Positions 33,842 to 45,900 of a stretch of DNA of 64,000 nucleotides are shown here, one piece after another; position 1 is the stretch's first letter; every line of letters begins with the position of its first letter. Position numbers and translations under genes: made by a program. The stretch is from Acytostelium subglobosum LB1 (lineage: Eukaryota; Evosea; Eumycetozoa; Acytosteliales; Acytosteliaceae), in the NCBI RefSeq assembly GCF_000787575.1, contig NW_012236516.1, positions 608,979 through 672,978 of the forward strand. The letters are read 5' to 3'. The notes beneath the pieces are model-generated. The model saw only the letters and a list, made by a program, of their open reading frames with translations, had not been told where the DNA came from and did not search any database.

Positions 33842-35748
33842 TTAGTTCATCTTTCTGATGAGGTTGTTGATGAGGTGCTCACGGTTGCCAGCATCACCTC
33901 CCTCGAGGAAATGGATCTTCTTGTGGTTGAAACCTCCACGTGGACAGTTGAGCTTGAAGGCCCAGAGGAAACGGTTGACCTCACGGAAGTTCTTGCCGCA
34001 GGTGAAGATCTCGTGGATGATGTCCTCAACGCAGATGATTCCGTAACGCTTGAGACCGTCGAAGACCATCTCGTTGTTGACGAGTGGGATACGCTGACCT
34101 CTGATCTTGGCGTGACCTCTCTTGTAGATGAGCTCGCGGACTGACTTGAGGTTGGGGTAACCGTAGGCGATGTATGGCTCGACGAGCTTCAACATGTTGA
34201 TCATGGCCTTGTTCAACTTGACAAAGACACCGTTGTTCAACTGGAGCAAACGGAGGAGCTGTAGGATCTTGCGTGGCTTGGGGCCAATACCGTTGATACC
34301 GCGGATACGGATGACAAAGGCAACCTTAGCCTCGGGTGGGACGTAGAACACGTTGGTGTTCTTGGCCTGACGCTTGAGGCTGACCTGCTTGCGCTCGGCG
34401 TTACGGTACTCACGAGCGTACTTCTCGGCACGGAGGAAGTACTTGGCTCTCAATCTTGAGGCTCTCAAGCGGGAAGCGCGACGAAGCTTGGCAAGATCGA
34501 CGGTCTTCTTCTGAGAGGTGGCTCTCTGCTTCAAGACAGACTCTGGGACTGGGGTGGCAGCTCTGTTAATGATTGGAGAAAGGGGAGAAAGGGAAGAACT
34601 AAGTGTGAAAGATGAGGGGCAACTGACTACGACTACCTCTTGTGTGTTTGCCCAGTGTTGCCATTGCTGGCGACATGGGGATGGACATGCAACAAGCAGG
34701 TATACGCTCTGAATGCTCTCACTCCTGTCACAAGACAAGCATAATATTTAATTGAAACCACCGAGAGTGACTGCAGCTTCAACAAAGCCTCCGCCTCCTT
34801 GTAAGTTGTCACCTGAATCATAGTCAAGTTGTTATATCATTGTCACACCTACCTCAAAGCAAGAGGTGAGTGGACGACGAATGAACATGACTGGTTGAGT
34901 TGAACGAACAAAGGGGGCTGAGAAGTGTTGGGATAGAACGAGCGTGATGAGTGACTAAGTGTATCTTGTCCAAAGGACACTCAACAACCTGGCAAACATA
35001 CAACGCGCCGAGTCTACAAATAATTAAAGGAAGACCAGCCATGAAGGTCAATCTTCCTCAAAGCCTCTTGGTATGGGGGCGCAACTCGGATGTTATCACT
35101 TGACATTGACCACTAAAGGTCAGCATGTCGGTGGCGACATCCAATATGCGGGGACCAAGCCATACCTCAAGCAACTTGTTTGTAATCAGGGAAGTACAGA
35201 GCATGGAGCATGATAGACGATGCGAGTGATTGATTGATTGAATGATATGCGCAAGTAAGCAATCAAACAATAACAAACACAACAAAGTGCTATGCATAAG
35301 CCATTTGGCAACTACACTGGGTAGTCGTGTACAGCCCTCGCTTTCACCTTGGGAGATTAAAGCAATGGTATTGTATTTGATCAGACACTGCTAGAAGCAA
35401 CTACCCGACCAGCTCACGAGTTGCCCCGTGAGTCAGAAGGATGCCACTTGTCTAGAGTGTAAGATACAAAGTACGTTTTGTGGATGTGCATCCGGTTCTT
35501 TTCGAAGGAGTTGCTGAACTTCTCAATGTCGAGAGGTACAGGTGACCAACATCCATCTGTTGTGTTGTGCATTTGTTGAGGAACGTGTATCCGAATCCAA
35601 CCAAGTGTCAATGAATGGATACATGTATCGATCATCAGCTGTAGATAAGGATGTGAGGTGATTGGTGGATGCGTTGCTGATGTGATGGATGGATGGATGG
35701 TGATTGGTATGAACCTTCTCTATACATTTACTGTTTGGTGGTAGACAT
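33842..35748 (-). CDS. rpl7: 60S ribosomal protein L7 (uL30) with a very long intron
   Basis: 245 residues, normal for eukaryotic L7. The main exon 33842-34562 begins [19 protein letters not shown] and ends [10 protein letters not shown]; the core motifs ([40 protein letters not shown], and [17 protein letters not shown]) are intact. It has no in-frame ATG of its own. I find a matching first exon at 35732-35748 coding MSTTK plus two bases, with donor GTAAATG; joined it reads [14 protein letters not shown], as expected for L7. This requires a 1169-nt intron, about fifteen times the local norm. The stop codon TAA overlaps an AATAAA. Codon bias is strong, as in L3. A closer alternative first exon was not found. 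Confidence 0.9.
34563..35731 (-). other. Unusually long, complex intron of rpl7
   Basis: 1169 nt of high-complexity DNA with only one patch of ATTG repeats (35228-35242). It holds several good stems, such as CTCACG/CGTGAG at 35413-35432, and open frames of 60-80 codons on the sense strand (35414-35635, 35058-35297, 34854-35051) with no domain I know. Ribosomal protein introns often host snoRNAs, but I found no complete box C plus box D pair at snoRNA spacing. It may hold H/ACA RNAs, a nested gene, or decayed coding DNA. Confidence 0.6.
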
Positions 35749-36000
35749 GTTGGCTATACGTGTGCGTGACTGATGAATGAGCAACAAGACGAGTGTCGTG
35801 AAATGAATGCTGGAGGTGATCTTTTGTGCCCCAAGCTGGCTCAAAGCCACACTTCGCTTCAAATCAAAACAAAAATTCAAAAATAAATGTATTGACAAAC
35901 GAAACAACGATAACGTTACAGCACGTTGTTTGGACTTGATTTGGGGAAGTTCAAAGTTGAGAAACACTTGTGTTTGGGTGCATGAATGAATGAACAGGTA

Positions 36001-36035
36001 GAGATATAGATATAGATAAAGATATAGATAGAGAT
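36001..36035 (+). repeat. GATA tract abutting the ELP5 start codon
   Basis: GATATA and GATAAA units run directly into the ATG at 36036. The 287-bp gap to the rpl7 ATG is a shared divergent promoter. Confidence 0.8.
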
Positions 36036-37309
36036 ATGTCATTTACAAAGGTATTACATACACAAGAGACATTGAATGGTCTGTTGTTGTTGGAGGATTG
36101 CTTGGAATCATCGGCTCAACACTTGTTGAATCATATTTATGATGAATGGCTTGGACCTGTTGGCAACAATAACAGTTCAAAGAAGAGTGTATGGTTCATC
36201 AATCAATCTATACCATTGATAGAGTATACAAAGCTTGCAAAGAAGTATAATAATGTGTATGTATCTATCTCAAAAAGAATATGAATGAATGAATGAATGA
36301 ATGAATGAATGAATGAATGAATGAATGACTGACATCGACAATGTAGCAACTTTGTGGTCATTGATTGTTATTCAGACCCATTTGGTTGGAAGAAGAATGA
36401 GCAACAGTTGGCACAGACACAGTCACAACAGCAACAACAATCACCCATTGTATTCAACTGTACTGGTCAAGACTCTGCATCATGTTTGGACGCGTTGAAG
36501 TTGGCATTCAATTCGAATCGTGTACCTCAAAGACTCAAGGACAACCCGATACTCATCATCAACACACTCAGTGCATTCGTCTTAAAGAATGGTCTCTCTG
36601 ACACTTGCAATCTGGTCCGAACACTCATCAACTATAACTTTAACAATGTACATACTACTACAACTTCATCAACTACCAATGCTGCTACTGCCACTGCTAC
36701 GACGACATCATCAAAGAACAAGATTGATACAGGCATTCAACCACATAGCAAGAAGTCAGAGAAGAGTTTCTCATGTGTCTTGGGCATACTTCACTCTGAC
36801 CTGCATTATAGCGATCAAACAGTGGAGCGACAACTCCAGTACATATCATCAACTTCCATCCAAGTGACGCCACTCCCCGCCAAGCTGCTCCTGTCTCAAT
36901 CACTATCCAATCCATATGAAGCCACAATCACTGTGATCACAAAGAAGAGATCAGGTAGAGTGTTGCGTAATGTATGTACATGGACCACGACCCTCGATCA
37001 ATCAAACTCCACATATCCTAATCCTAATCTATCACCCAACCAATCAATCAGGTCGAGTATTACTACGTAAAGAATGGTCGATTGGAGTTTGATTCAGCTG
37101 ACCTGTTTGAGAAGAAGGAGGAGGAAAAGGAGGCTGACCCAACACAGAACCTATCGTTCAATCTCAAGCTGACGGATGAAGAAAAGGCAGCCAAGGACTC
37201 TGTGGTCCTGCCATACAGACATCAAGGCGAGAATCAATTGGTGATTGAGGATGTCATTGATGATGACGACTATGACGATGAGGACCCAGACGATGATTTG
37301 GATATATAA
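36036..37309 (+). CDS. elp5: Elongator complex protein 5 (ELP5)
   Basis: 367 residues. Exons 36036-36256, 36347-36971, 37052-37309. ELP5 with ELP4 and ELP6 forms the RecA-like ring of Elongator, which modifies wobble uridines in tRNA. The strongest mark is the C-terminus: LPYRHQGENQLVIEDVIDDD followed by DEDPDDDLDI, the conserved acidic end of ELP5. The N-terminal part has the RecA-like core (VVIDCYSDPFGWKK; ILIINTLSAFVLKNG; SCVLGILHSDLH). The middle has short Gln and Ala/Thr runs. Intron 2 (80 nt) was placed so that RSGRVLRN joins VEYYYVKNGRLEF; the sequence at its 3' side partly repeats that at its 5' side. Confidence 0.88.
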
Positions 37310-37620
37310 AGGTTGTTGATAGGTATACAAGGTTGTCTGACGACTATTTTATTTTAAAGTTGATGGTTGGATGGCTGGCAATTGATTGATTGATAACGGC
37401 ATGCACATGTTGAGAGTGCAAGTAGCTGTACAGTTTGTTTGTTCGTTCGTTCATTCAAATCCAATCACTCTGGAGTGATTGAGGTGGTGTTGCCATGTTG
37501 TCGTTCTTCCATCCATCCATCGAGGTGTTCCAATTCATCCAGTTCGTTGGTAAATGTAAGGTTATAATAAATAATTGTTATATATGTATATATGTATATA
37601 TGTTTGATTGGACTGTCCAA
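37310..37620. other. Convergent spacer
   Basis: 3' flanks of ELP5 and the 69-aa gene, with TTCG/TTTG repeats near 37433-37456 and an AT-rich TATATG run near 37575-37605. No gene seen. Confidence 0.55.
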
Positions 37621-37911
37621 TCATGAACATTGAGGACGTTGACCAAAGATATTTGTAAGCTTCTCGTTTGTCTCTAACTTTTGTGAACAAAGTTTAGCCT
37701 CTTCTGGTGTTCTTGGGTTCAATAATGATGATATCTTGGCAATTGAATCCCTTCGTCCAGTCAACTTATTTAACTTATCAATCTTCTTCTTCTCCATCAT
37801 TGTCATATCCCTATACATAAAGGTTAAGGTCATCAATGTTAGTATCTCTGTTTTATCATTCATTGATTGATTTGAGATGGATTATACTTACTTGGCATCT
37901 GATTTATCCAT
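37621..37911 (-). CDS. Small spliced gene, 69-residue hypothetical protein
   Basis: Exons 37892-37911 and 37621-37810, with an 81-nt intron (GTAAGT to ATAG). The product starts MDKSDAKDMTMMEKKKIDKL and continues NKLTGRRDSIAKISSLLNP and TPEEAKLCSQKLETNEKLTN, ending IFGQRPQCS. It is charged and mainly helical, like a small coiled-coil subunit. The strong donor, good acceptor and a GATA leader at 37940-37959 support a real gene. Family not recognised. Confidence 0.6.
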
Positions 37912-38644
37912 TGTATTGTATTTATTCTTATTAATTAATTATCTATTTATCTATCTATCAATATATTATATCTCTGTTAATTAGTTTATAGTGTTTATAT
38001 TGGTAAGACCTATGTACATGACTATCTCACTACCCTTTATTGTCAGTTGGAGCATATGACCACCCAACTTGGAAGAATGGATGAGGTGTGATTCAATTCA
38101 AAGGTAATCACATGCGCGGGTGATTTAGACTTCAAGTAATCAGTGCCCTTCCCATTATTCCCAATCACAACCACCTTGAACCAGAGTGGGTCACATGATT
38201 AACCAAAACTCTCTGGAGGAAAGGTGAGCACACGAATCAATGATTGAAAGTGAGAACGGTCGACCAAACTTTCATTGTTGTTGAGAAGTTGGTCGTGTGT
38301 GTGTTATTCAATTCAAATCAAGGCGCTTTGAGTCATTCCTTTCGCTGAAACGATCAACCAATAACATGTTTGCTGTAAATTATGTTGAAACACCGATTGG
38401 CATAGATGACTACCCTGGGATCTTTGTCTGTCCAGCAAGGACCCAAACAAGAAGTCTTGTCGTCCAAGTCAGACATTCGTTCGTCTTTCTCTTTGAGACC
38501 TTATATTCGCGACATTATCCAAAGATGGCAAAGACGACAATGTAGTTGAGTTGGTTGTTGTTTGAATGAATGATAGAGATGGAAGTTGGGTTTGATAATT
38601 GTAACACTGCCGCACAGGATGGCTCTATCTCTCTCTGTCTGTCT
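37912..38644. other. Intergenic region, 69-aa gene / USP7
   Basis: 733 bp. Contains the TATC (sense GATA) leader tract, AT-rich DNA to about 37990, then mixed sequence. An 82-codon frame at 38297-38545 has no ATG-led domain that I recognise. No gene called. Confidence 0.5.
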
Positions 38645-41600
38645 TTATTTGTTGATCTTGATGGCTCGTTGTTGATAGCCTCGCATTGGGACTGATGGGT
38701 TGTGCTGAAGTCCAATGGTCGCGTGACTCCAGTCTCCACCCTTGCTGATGGTGGCGTCCTCTGTTAGAGGATTAACCTTGTCGTCCTGGATGATGGCCAA
38801 CTTCCATCGAGCAAACTCAGCCGGCGACACAATGGGTCCGAGACGCGCTTGGATTCTACTGCGCAGAGATTGGTAGTTTTCGCCCTCCTTGATGACAAAC
38901 TGGAATGGGACGCCGTGGTACATTGGGAATCCAGCTTCGTTGCTAAAGTGTACGACGGTCACCACCTTGTCCGTTGGTGCCTTGTTGATCTCGTCCTCAG
39001 ACATGGCCTCCATCTTTAGATTGGCATTCTCCATCACGATCGACAGTCTCTCATCATCGCAAAACTCTCTGACTATTCTGTGTGATCGTATCTCGAGTAG
39101 TTTGAGTTCATTGATCTTGAGGTCGGCAACAACTGGAGTGGCAGTGGCAGCTGGAGCAGCTGATGCAGCGGAAGCTGTTGTCGCCATTGCCGGTGAACCT
39201 GTTGGTGTCTGTCCTGCAGGGGGAGTGCTCACGCCACCTGCTATTGTGATCGACGCTGTGACTGGTGTCGATTGACTCTGAATCAATTCAATAAAGGTCT
39301 GTTTGATGTCATGTACAGTGCCCTGTTTGGTGACCCATAATGATATTTGTTCCTGTAAAGTAAGTAGTAACAAAGGTTAGTTCAATCAGTCCAATCAAAC
39401 AATCAATCAATTATCAAACTTACATATTCAAATGATGGTTTCTGCCATGTGATTCTAAAGTTGGACTTGGACTCGCATTCACTGACAGGTATGTTGAGGA
39501 CTTCAAAGAAGAGCTTATCAGACAACCTGTTGTTGGAGTTTAGTATATCGCACAGGGGGATGTTGTCGTTTGGCTTGACAGGGCTATATGGTTCCATTCC
39601 AGCGAATCTATATGATCCATGTATGTTGGTTTGTGAATGAACAATCAATCAAACAATCAAACATACCTTGGTACAGCCAATAGTCTGATCTTGTTATAAT
39701 CAACCTTGATCTGCTGACCAATGATCTTGGTGATCTCTGAGTACTTGGTATTCTTGACCAACTCCAGCGTGAAATTTACATTGCTGTTGTCTACCTGCTG
39801 GAACTTGACAACGGTCTTGTGTGTCACATATGTAAAGTATTCAACTGCTGTTGGATACATGTGCTTGTCCCTACAATCATACATACATAGTTAGTAAGTG
39901 TATGAGTGAATTAATGAATGAATGAACGGTAACATACTTGATAGAGACATGCTTCTGGAATACGATGATGTCACCTGTTGCTAGCTCACATTGACGTAGG
40001 AATTCGGATGGCTTGATGACTTCGATGTCGCCCGGTGATATCTCTTCGAATAGGAGGAGTGGGGTGTCGGCTGGTAGTCCAGCCATCGTTCTAAGCATTG
40101 GATGAATGTATGATGCACGGCAGCTGATATCGATAACCTTGGATCCTACAAACTTCATCGTGTTCTGCTCTGGATCATGATACTTGAAGAACAGCAGTGC
40201 ATTGGAATGTGCATTGTCTATTGGTTGGAAGTATGACTGTGATTGATGTAAGTTAGAAACAAGTATGCGTGAATGTGATTGGAAGGTAATACTTACTGCG
40301 CCCATGTTGGGTGTCCTTGGTACATATGATACCTCCAAGTAGAATGCCAACTCTGTGGGTCGTTTCAGAGAGGCATCATCTTGTTCTGGAACCATGTCGA
40401 TACGCATCGTCCTGTTTCTTCTACATGACCATGACCACAGCCTCTGTCTCTCGGGTGGCACTCCAATGATTGTTGTTATTTGTCTCTGTGGATGGAGTCA
40501 GTACTTGATTGACCGATTGAATGATTGAATGTGTAAAGTATATAGATATATATATACAAACCTTTAGATAGGCAATGTTGTAGTTCTCGCCTGGTTTCAT
40601 GATGATGTTTTGGTATGGCAGCTTGGTGAGGTCGACAAGATCGAATCCAGTGTTGTGGACAAAGTCCTCGTCAGTCGTCATTTTAATGCGCAACATCTGG
40701 TGAGTCTGCGTCTTCTCATCGCTGTCCAATCGTTGCTTTAGATGTACAGGTATCTCAGAGTCGGGTATTGGCTTCAACAACTCATCGATCTCTGTTGATC
40801 TTATGTAGACCAACATGTCTAAAAGTATTGATTGGATTGGATTGGATTGATTGAGTGAGTGATTGAGTGATTGAGATTGGATAGACTGACTCAATACTTG
40901 TACATACAGGCATTGGTGAAGCTCCTGCCCATGGTGAAGCCACCTGCTCCACCTCTTCGTACAGACTCCACCTCTGTACCAAAGCTCTCCTCTGTGACTT
41001 GTTGGAGTGAGCACCTAGACACCTCCTCATCGTCAAACTTTAGCCAATCACCATCCTTCTTTGGCTTCATAAAGGCGTAGTAGTGTCCATTATGTAGGTC
41101 ACCAGAGTGTATCAGTACACTAAATATATAGATATAGAGTTAGTTGTTATGCTTTGGAAGTGAGGGAGTATATAATACATAACATACCCTTGAAGGTTAT
41201 AGATTGATGAGGTTGTCTTGTCTGCTTCTTCATCTAGGTATGGAGAGAGGTCAAGTTGTTCTGGGAATGTATATCGATCGTTGACCTTGACGTTGGCATC
41301 TCTCATTGGATCATACTCGAATCGCTTCAATTGGAGATGTAGCACTGGTGGGAAGGAGAGGAAGCGACATCCTTTGTTGGCCACCTGCAGTCCAAAGCCC
41401 TCGGCGTCGTACATGTTGTTGCCGTCGAGCTTCTCGATCTCGGTGTACTTCTCGAATGAGGTCTGGATGGTTGGACAGCCCTTGACATTGAGCGACAGGT
41501 CGTAGAACTCCTCCTCTCTCTTGGACTCGTACTTGACCTTCTCGCACTTTATAAAGTTCTTGATCTTGCCGCGGAACAGGTTGTCGATGGTGCCCTCGGA

Positions 41601-42600
41601 CTTGGTGCCCTTCATCTTGTCGTTGAGGTTGTCGCACAGCACTCTGTTCAGCTCCTGCACGTCGTGCTGCGTGAAGATGTCGTGCGTACCCCAGCCAAAG
41701 CTCTTGGTCAGCTCCTTGGTCGACACCGTGGTCGATCCAAACTGCAACTTGTAGAACAGTCGTTGCAGCGCCAACGGTATACTCTCATGTGGATCATCAT
41801 TCTGTGCCGTTGGCAACTCATACACTGCACGTCTAAATGGTGATATTTGATACAATGCCTGCAGTAATGAGTTCATATAACATGTTGCTCCTTGGTTCTT
41901 CAATCCAACAAAGCCTGTCATCTTCTTTGAGTTATATCTAAATAAGGTTGATCAATCATGTTAGTGATCAGTCCATCCATTCAATCAATCAATCAAATGA
42001 TACGTACAAGAATGCTCTCTGACCATTGGCAGAGATGGTCTCTGTGATGATGTTGAGTATCTCTACACGTAGGATGAGGGTGTCATCGACGATGAAGCCA
42101 TTCTTGGGATCGAGCAATGTTGATATCTTGATAAACTTGTTGAATCCCCAGTCTACAAACTTGGCACTAAAGATGTGATCGGAAGGCTTGCGAACACTCT
42201 CTTCAGGCTTCTTCTGATTGACCAGCTCCAACATAAAGTTGACCTTTTGGCAGGGGAAGTTGGGCTGCTTGATCTCCACCAGATCGAGGAACAGCGATAG
42301 GTCCTCATTTGAAGTGTTTCCCTTGGGGAAGATATACAGTCTCCACGTCAATCCACATATCTGTGCTGTATTCGTATAGAACTTATCAGTCTGTTGTGAA
42401 TAGTTTGATATAGTCCATTGTGCAACTGTTTGTTCTGGTTTAGGTGGTAGTTGTTGTGGAGGGGATTGTTGTTGTGTATTGTTTCCATTCTGATTTGATG
42501 GATGAGTTGGAGGAGGAGTAAGGTCCTTGATATCTACATCTTGAGCGTTGATGTTGCCATTGACTGCTGGTGATGATGGTGGGGCAGCTGCTGTGTTCAT
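38645..42600 (-). CDS. usp7: Ubiquitin-specific protease USP7/HAUSP-like
   Basis: 1131 residues, close to human USP7 (1102). Nine exons: 42008-42600, 41188-41937, 40908-41119, 40562-40818, 40297-40485, 39938-40236, 39667-39870, 39424-39607, 38645-39352. After a Pro/Gln-rich start there is a MATH/TRAF domain (QWTISNYSQQTDKFY to LRVEILNIITETIS), then the USP catalytic domain: Cys box GLKNQGATCYMNSLLQALY and His box LIHSGDLHNGHYYAF with KFDDEEVSRC. The C-terminal half matches the USP7 ubiquitin-like repeats (ICP0-binding region; PPERQRLWSWSCRRNRTMR). It removes ubiquitin from nuclear substrates. The ATG at 42600 is chosen because the longer frame begins with TTG. Introns are 59-89 nt; the donor of the fourth exon is GTTTGT, which is weak. 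Confidence 0.94.
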
Positions 42601-42994
42601 CTGATGAGCTTTGCCTTGTGTATCACGTGTGTCACTCAATCAATCAATCACAATCAATCACAATCAATCAACTGCAGTGCTCTAATTTTCAATTTAATGT
42701 TGAAGAAATGTGTATATATAATAAATTATTTGTAAAGATATATAAATGAATGTATATATATATTAAGTAAGTATATGATGTGTATTTGTTTGTTTGAATG
42801 GTGGCGCTTAGAAGTGTGAGAAATGGAAATAGGTTGGTTGATGATGATGAATCAGCCCTCAACCCACCATCTAGACATTTAATTTAGCTTTGTGATTGTT
42901 TGTTGAATGAACTTCAAAGAATATATTATATATAAAGATTTAATTAAATAACAATCAAACTCCAACCTTAAGTAATTGACAACTTTGGACTTAA
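42601..42994. other. AT-rich spacer between USP7 and histidine kinase
   Basis: 394 bp with TCAA repeats and TATA runs, the 5' flank of USP7 and 3' flank of the kinase gene. No gene seen. Confidence 0.55.
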
Positions 42995-45900
42995 CTACTT
43001 CTTGATTGACTCCAACACCTGTTTGAGCTTATTCAACTTTAGTGGTTTCATTATAAAGTCTGTTGAATGAATGAATGAGATTAGTGTTTGATTGATTGAA
43101 TGAATGAATGATGAATGATTGGAATATACATACCATCCATACCCATGGATTGACAATACTCTTTGGAACCATCGAGGACGGTGGCAGAGAGAGCAATTAT
43201 TGTTACTCTTGGTTTGTTGGATATCTGTTCATAGGACCGGATCATGAGACTGGATTGAGCACCATCACAGTTGGGCATGGTCAGGTCCATGAACACAATG
43301 TCATATTGGCCTTGCTTGTACTTGTTGAATCCCTCGTTGCCATCCTCTGCCTGGTCACACTCGTAACCAAGCTTGGCCAGCTGCATTGATACCACCTTGC
43401 GGTTGACCATGTTGTCCTCCACCACGAGTATCTTCAATGGGGACTTGGGTTGGTTGTCCTCTAGAGGCTCCAGTGATTGATTCCCAATGGACTTGTTATT
43501 GGGTGATCTGACTTGCAAGTTGTTGTAGAGCTCATTGTAATCCTGTTGTATGATCCTTAACAGGTTGATGCTGGAAGTTGGCTTGGTGAGAAGGATGTAC
43601 TTCCTCGTGGTAGGTACCAGCTTGGCGTTGGCAGTGTTGGTAACCAGCACCACCTTTACAGGCATGCTCCTGCAGTACTCGGCAGTGTTGGCCGCGAGTT
43701 TGATGAATGTGTTGATGTCTTTGTGCTCACGATGAACGATCATGATCATGTTCAAGTTCCTGCTGATGAATGTTTGTTTCCAATTGTGTGCGCAACATTC
43801 ATTCGCGTTCAGTATCTCATCGAATGTTGAACTGGCCATCTCTTCCACATTGGTGGGACATAGTTGGTGCAACTTGTCCGCGGTGGCCTTCGATCCAAAT
43901 GGATAATCGTCCACAATCAAACATAGGGGCAATGTTGTTGACTCTGGCTCGACTATCTCTGTGATCAATGGTTGTGCACTTGGATGCTCAACCTCCTCAA
44001 ACACAGCCTTGAGGGAGAACACCGATCCTTTGCCAACTTGACTCCAGTCCAATGTCACCTCGCCATCCATGAGCTTCGCAAGGCGACTACAGATGGCCAG
44101 ACCAAGACCAGATCCTCCATACTTCCTCGTGGTCGAGGCGTCTAGTTGTGAGAAGGGCTCAAAGAGAAGGGCTCTCTTGTCGTCCTCAATACCAATGCCA
44201 GTATCATGGATGGACACACATATCTTGCACTTGCCCTTGGAGCTCTCTAAAACTGACACATGTCCATAGACATGACCATGATCTGTGTACTTGATGGCGT
44301 TTGATCCAATGTTAATTATGATCTGTCGCAGTCTGTTTGGGTCACCAAAAAGTTTAGAAGGTACATCCTTCTCGAATACCAGTAGTATCTCAATCTTCTT
44401 TTCTAATGATATTGATAGAGTGTTGAACACTCCTTCAATACATCTAAGTAAGGTGAGCAAGATGTGTTAGTGAGTGATACCCTGACATGTATGAATGATA
44501 CTCGAGTATCATACCCTTTGAGATCAAACTCGGTCATCTCCAACTCAAGCTTGGATGCTTCGATCTTTGAAAAGTCCAGGATGTCTGATGTGATGGACAA
44601 GAGTAGTTCGCCAGACTTGTGAATGGTGTCGGCAATCTCGTATTGTTGAGGTGTCAGATTGGAGGTCAACAACATCTCTGCCATTCCAATGACTCCATTC
44701 ATCTAATGATCAAGAGTGGATTGTTAGAATGAATGATTGATTGATTGATTGATTGGAGTGATTCCAAGTGTGTGTGTAAGTATACTCACTGGAGTTCTGA
44801 TCTCATGACTGATTGTGGCCATGAACTGGGACTTCATATGGATGGCCTTGAGTGCTCGATCATGTGTCTCGATCAACTCGGTGTTATTCTCAGATAGCTG
44901 AAGGTTGGCTTGCTGTAAAGAGTGTTGGATCTGTTTAGCCTCGGTAATATCTCTGATCACCATCATTATACCGAGTGAGTGTCCATTATGATCAACAATC
45001 TCTCTGAGGAAGATCTCACAAAGCAACTCCTCATTGTTGCTCTTGGTCAATCTGATCTCCTTCACCACGATGCTCTCTTGTTTGTTGTTGTCGGGGCCCA
45101 ATGCTCTCAGGTGTTCATATATCTCCTGCTTGCCATGTTCAAACGATGATACATTCTTTCCAAGACATGAATCTTTGGGTCCAAGTATATTATCAGAGTG
45201 TCCAAACTCTCTAATGATCACTCCATCTCTATTGACCAAGAATACACATCCTGGGAACTGATCCAACAGTGTCTCTGCCAATAACAACTCCTCTTGTACT
45301 ATAATGTTCAACAAGGTGTTAGTATGTTACGTGGAGTTGATCAATCGATTGATTGAATGAACATACCTTGCATTCTCTCAACATCTACTGATGCACGCTT
45401 GGAAATGGCAGATATGATTGGTGATCTTGCTGCCACAGGATTGAATGGACGCTCACCAACGAGGAAGAAGTGGCCAATCACATGTCCACTTGAGCCAATT
45501 AAAGGGAATCCCATGTAGCCGTTGATTCCATGTTTGGCAAAGAATGGTTCATTTGGGAATTGATTCTGGAGACTGGTGAAGGACATGTTGAGTTAGTGAG
45601 TGATTAAATGAATGAATGAATGGAGTTAACTTACTCATCAAAGAATACAATCTTCTTCTCATCGTATATCATCTTGCATGGTCCTTTGGCAATGTGGAGT
45701 GTTCTGCTTTCAAACTCAGAGATGTTGCTGGCGAAGCACATGTTGATGGCGGCCTTGCTTGAGATCAACTTGCAAAAGCCACAGTACTTGGCGTTGAATG
45801 ATCGACATAGTGGTTCGGACAGAAGATGGAAGAAGTCGTCTAAAGTTGATGTGCAGCTACATTCGACGATGGTGGATAGCAGCCTCTCGTGTATCCTCCT

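Noticed and set aside
33858-34144. Antisense ORFs over rpl7
   Set aside because: Shadow of a highly biased ribosomal protein gene.
36276-36328. Regular ATGA/ATTC repeats that could look like a CRISPR or satellite
   Set aside because: Simple tetranucleotide microsatellites without spacers, common in introns here; genome is eukaryotic.
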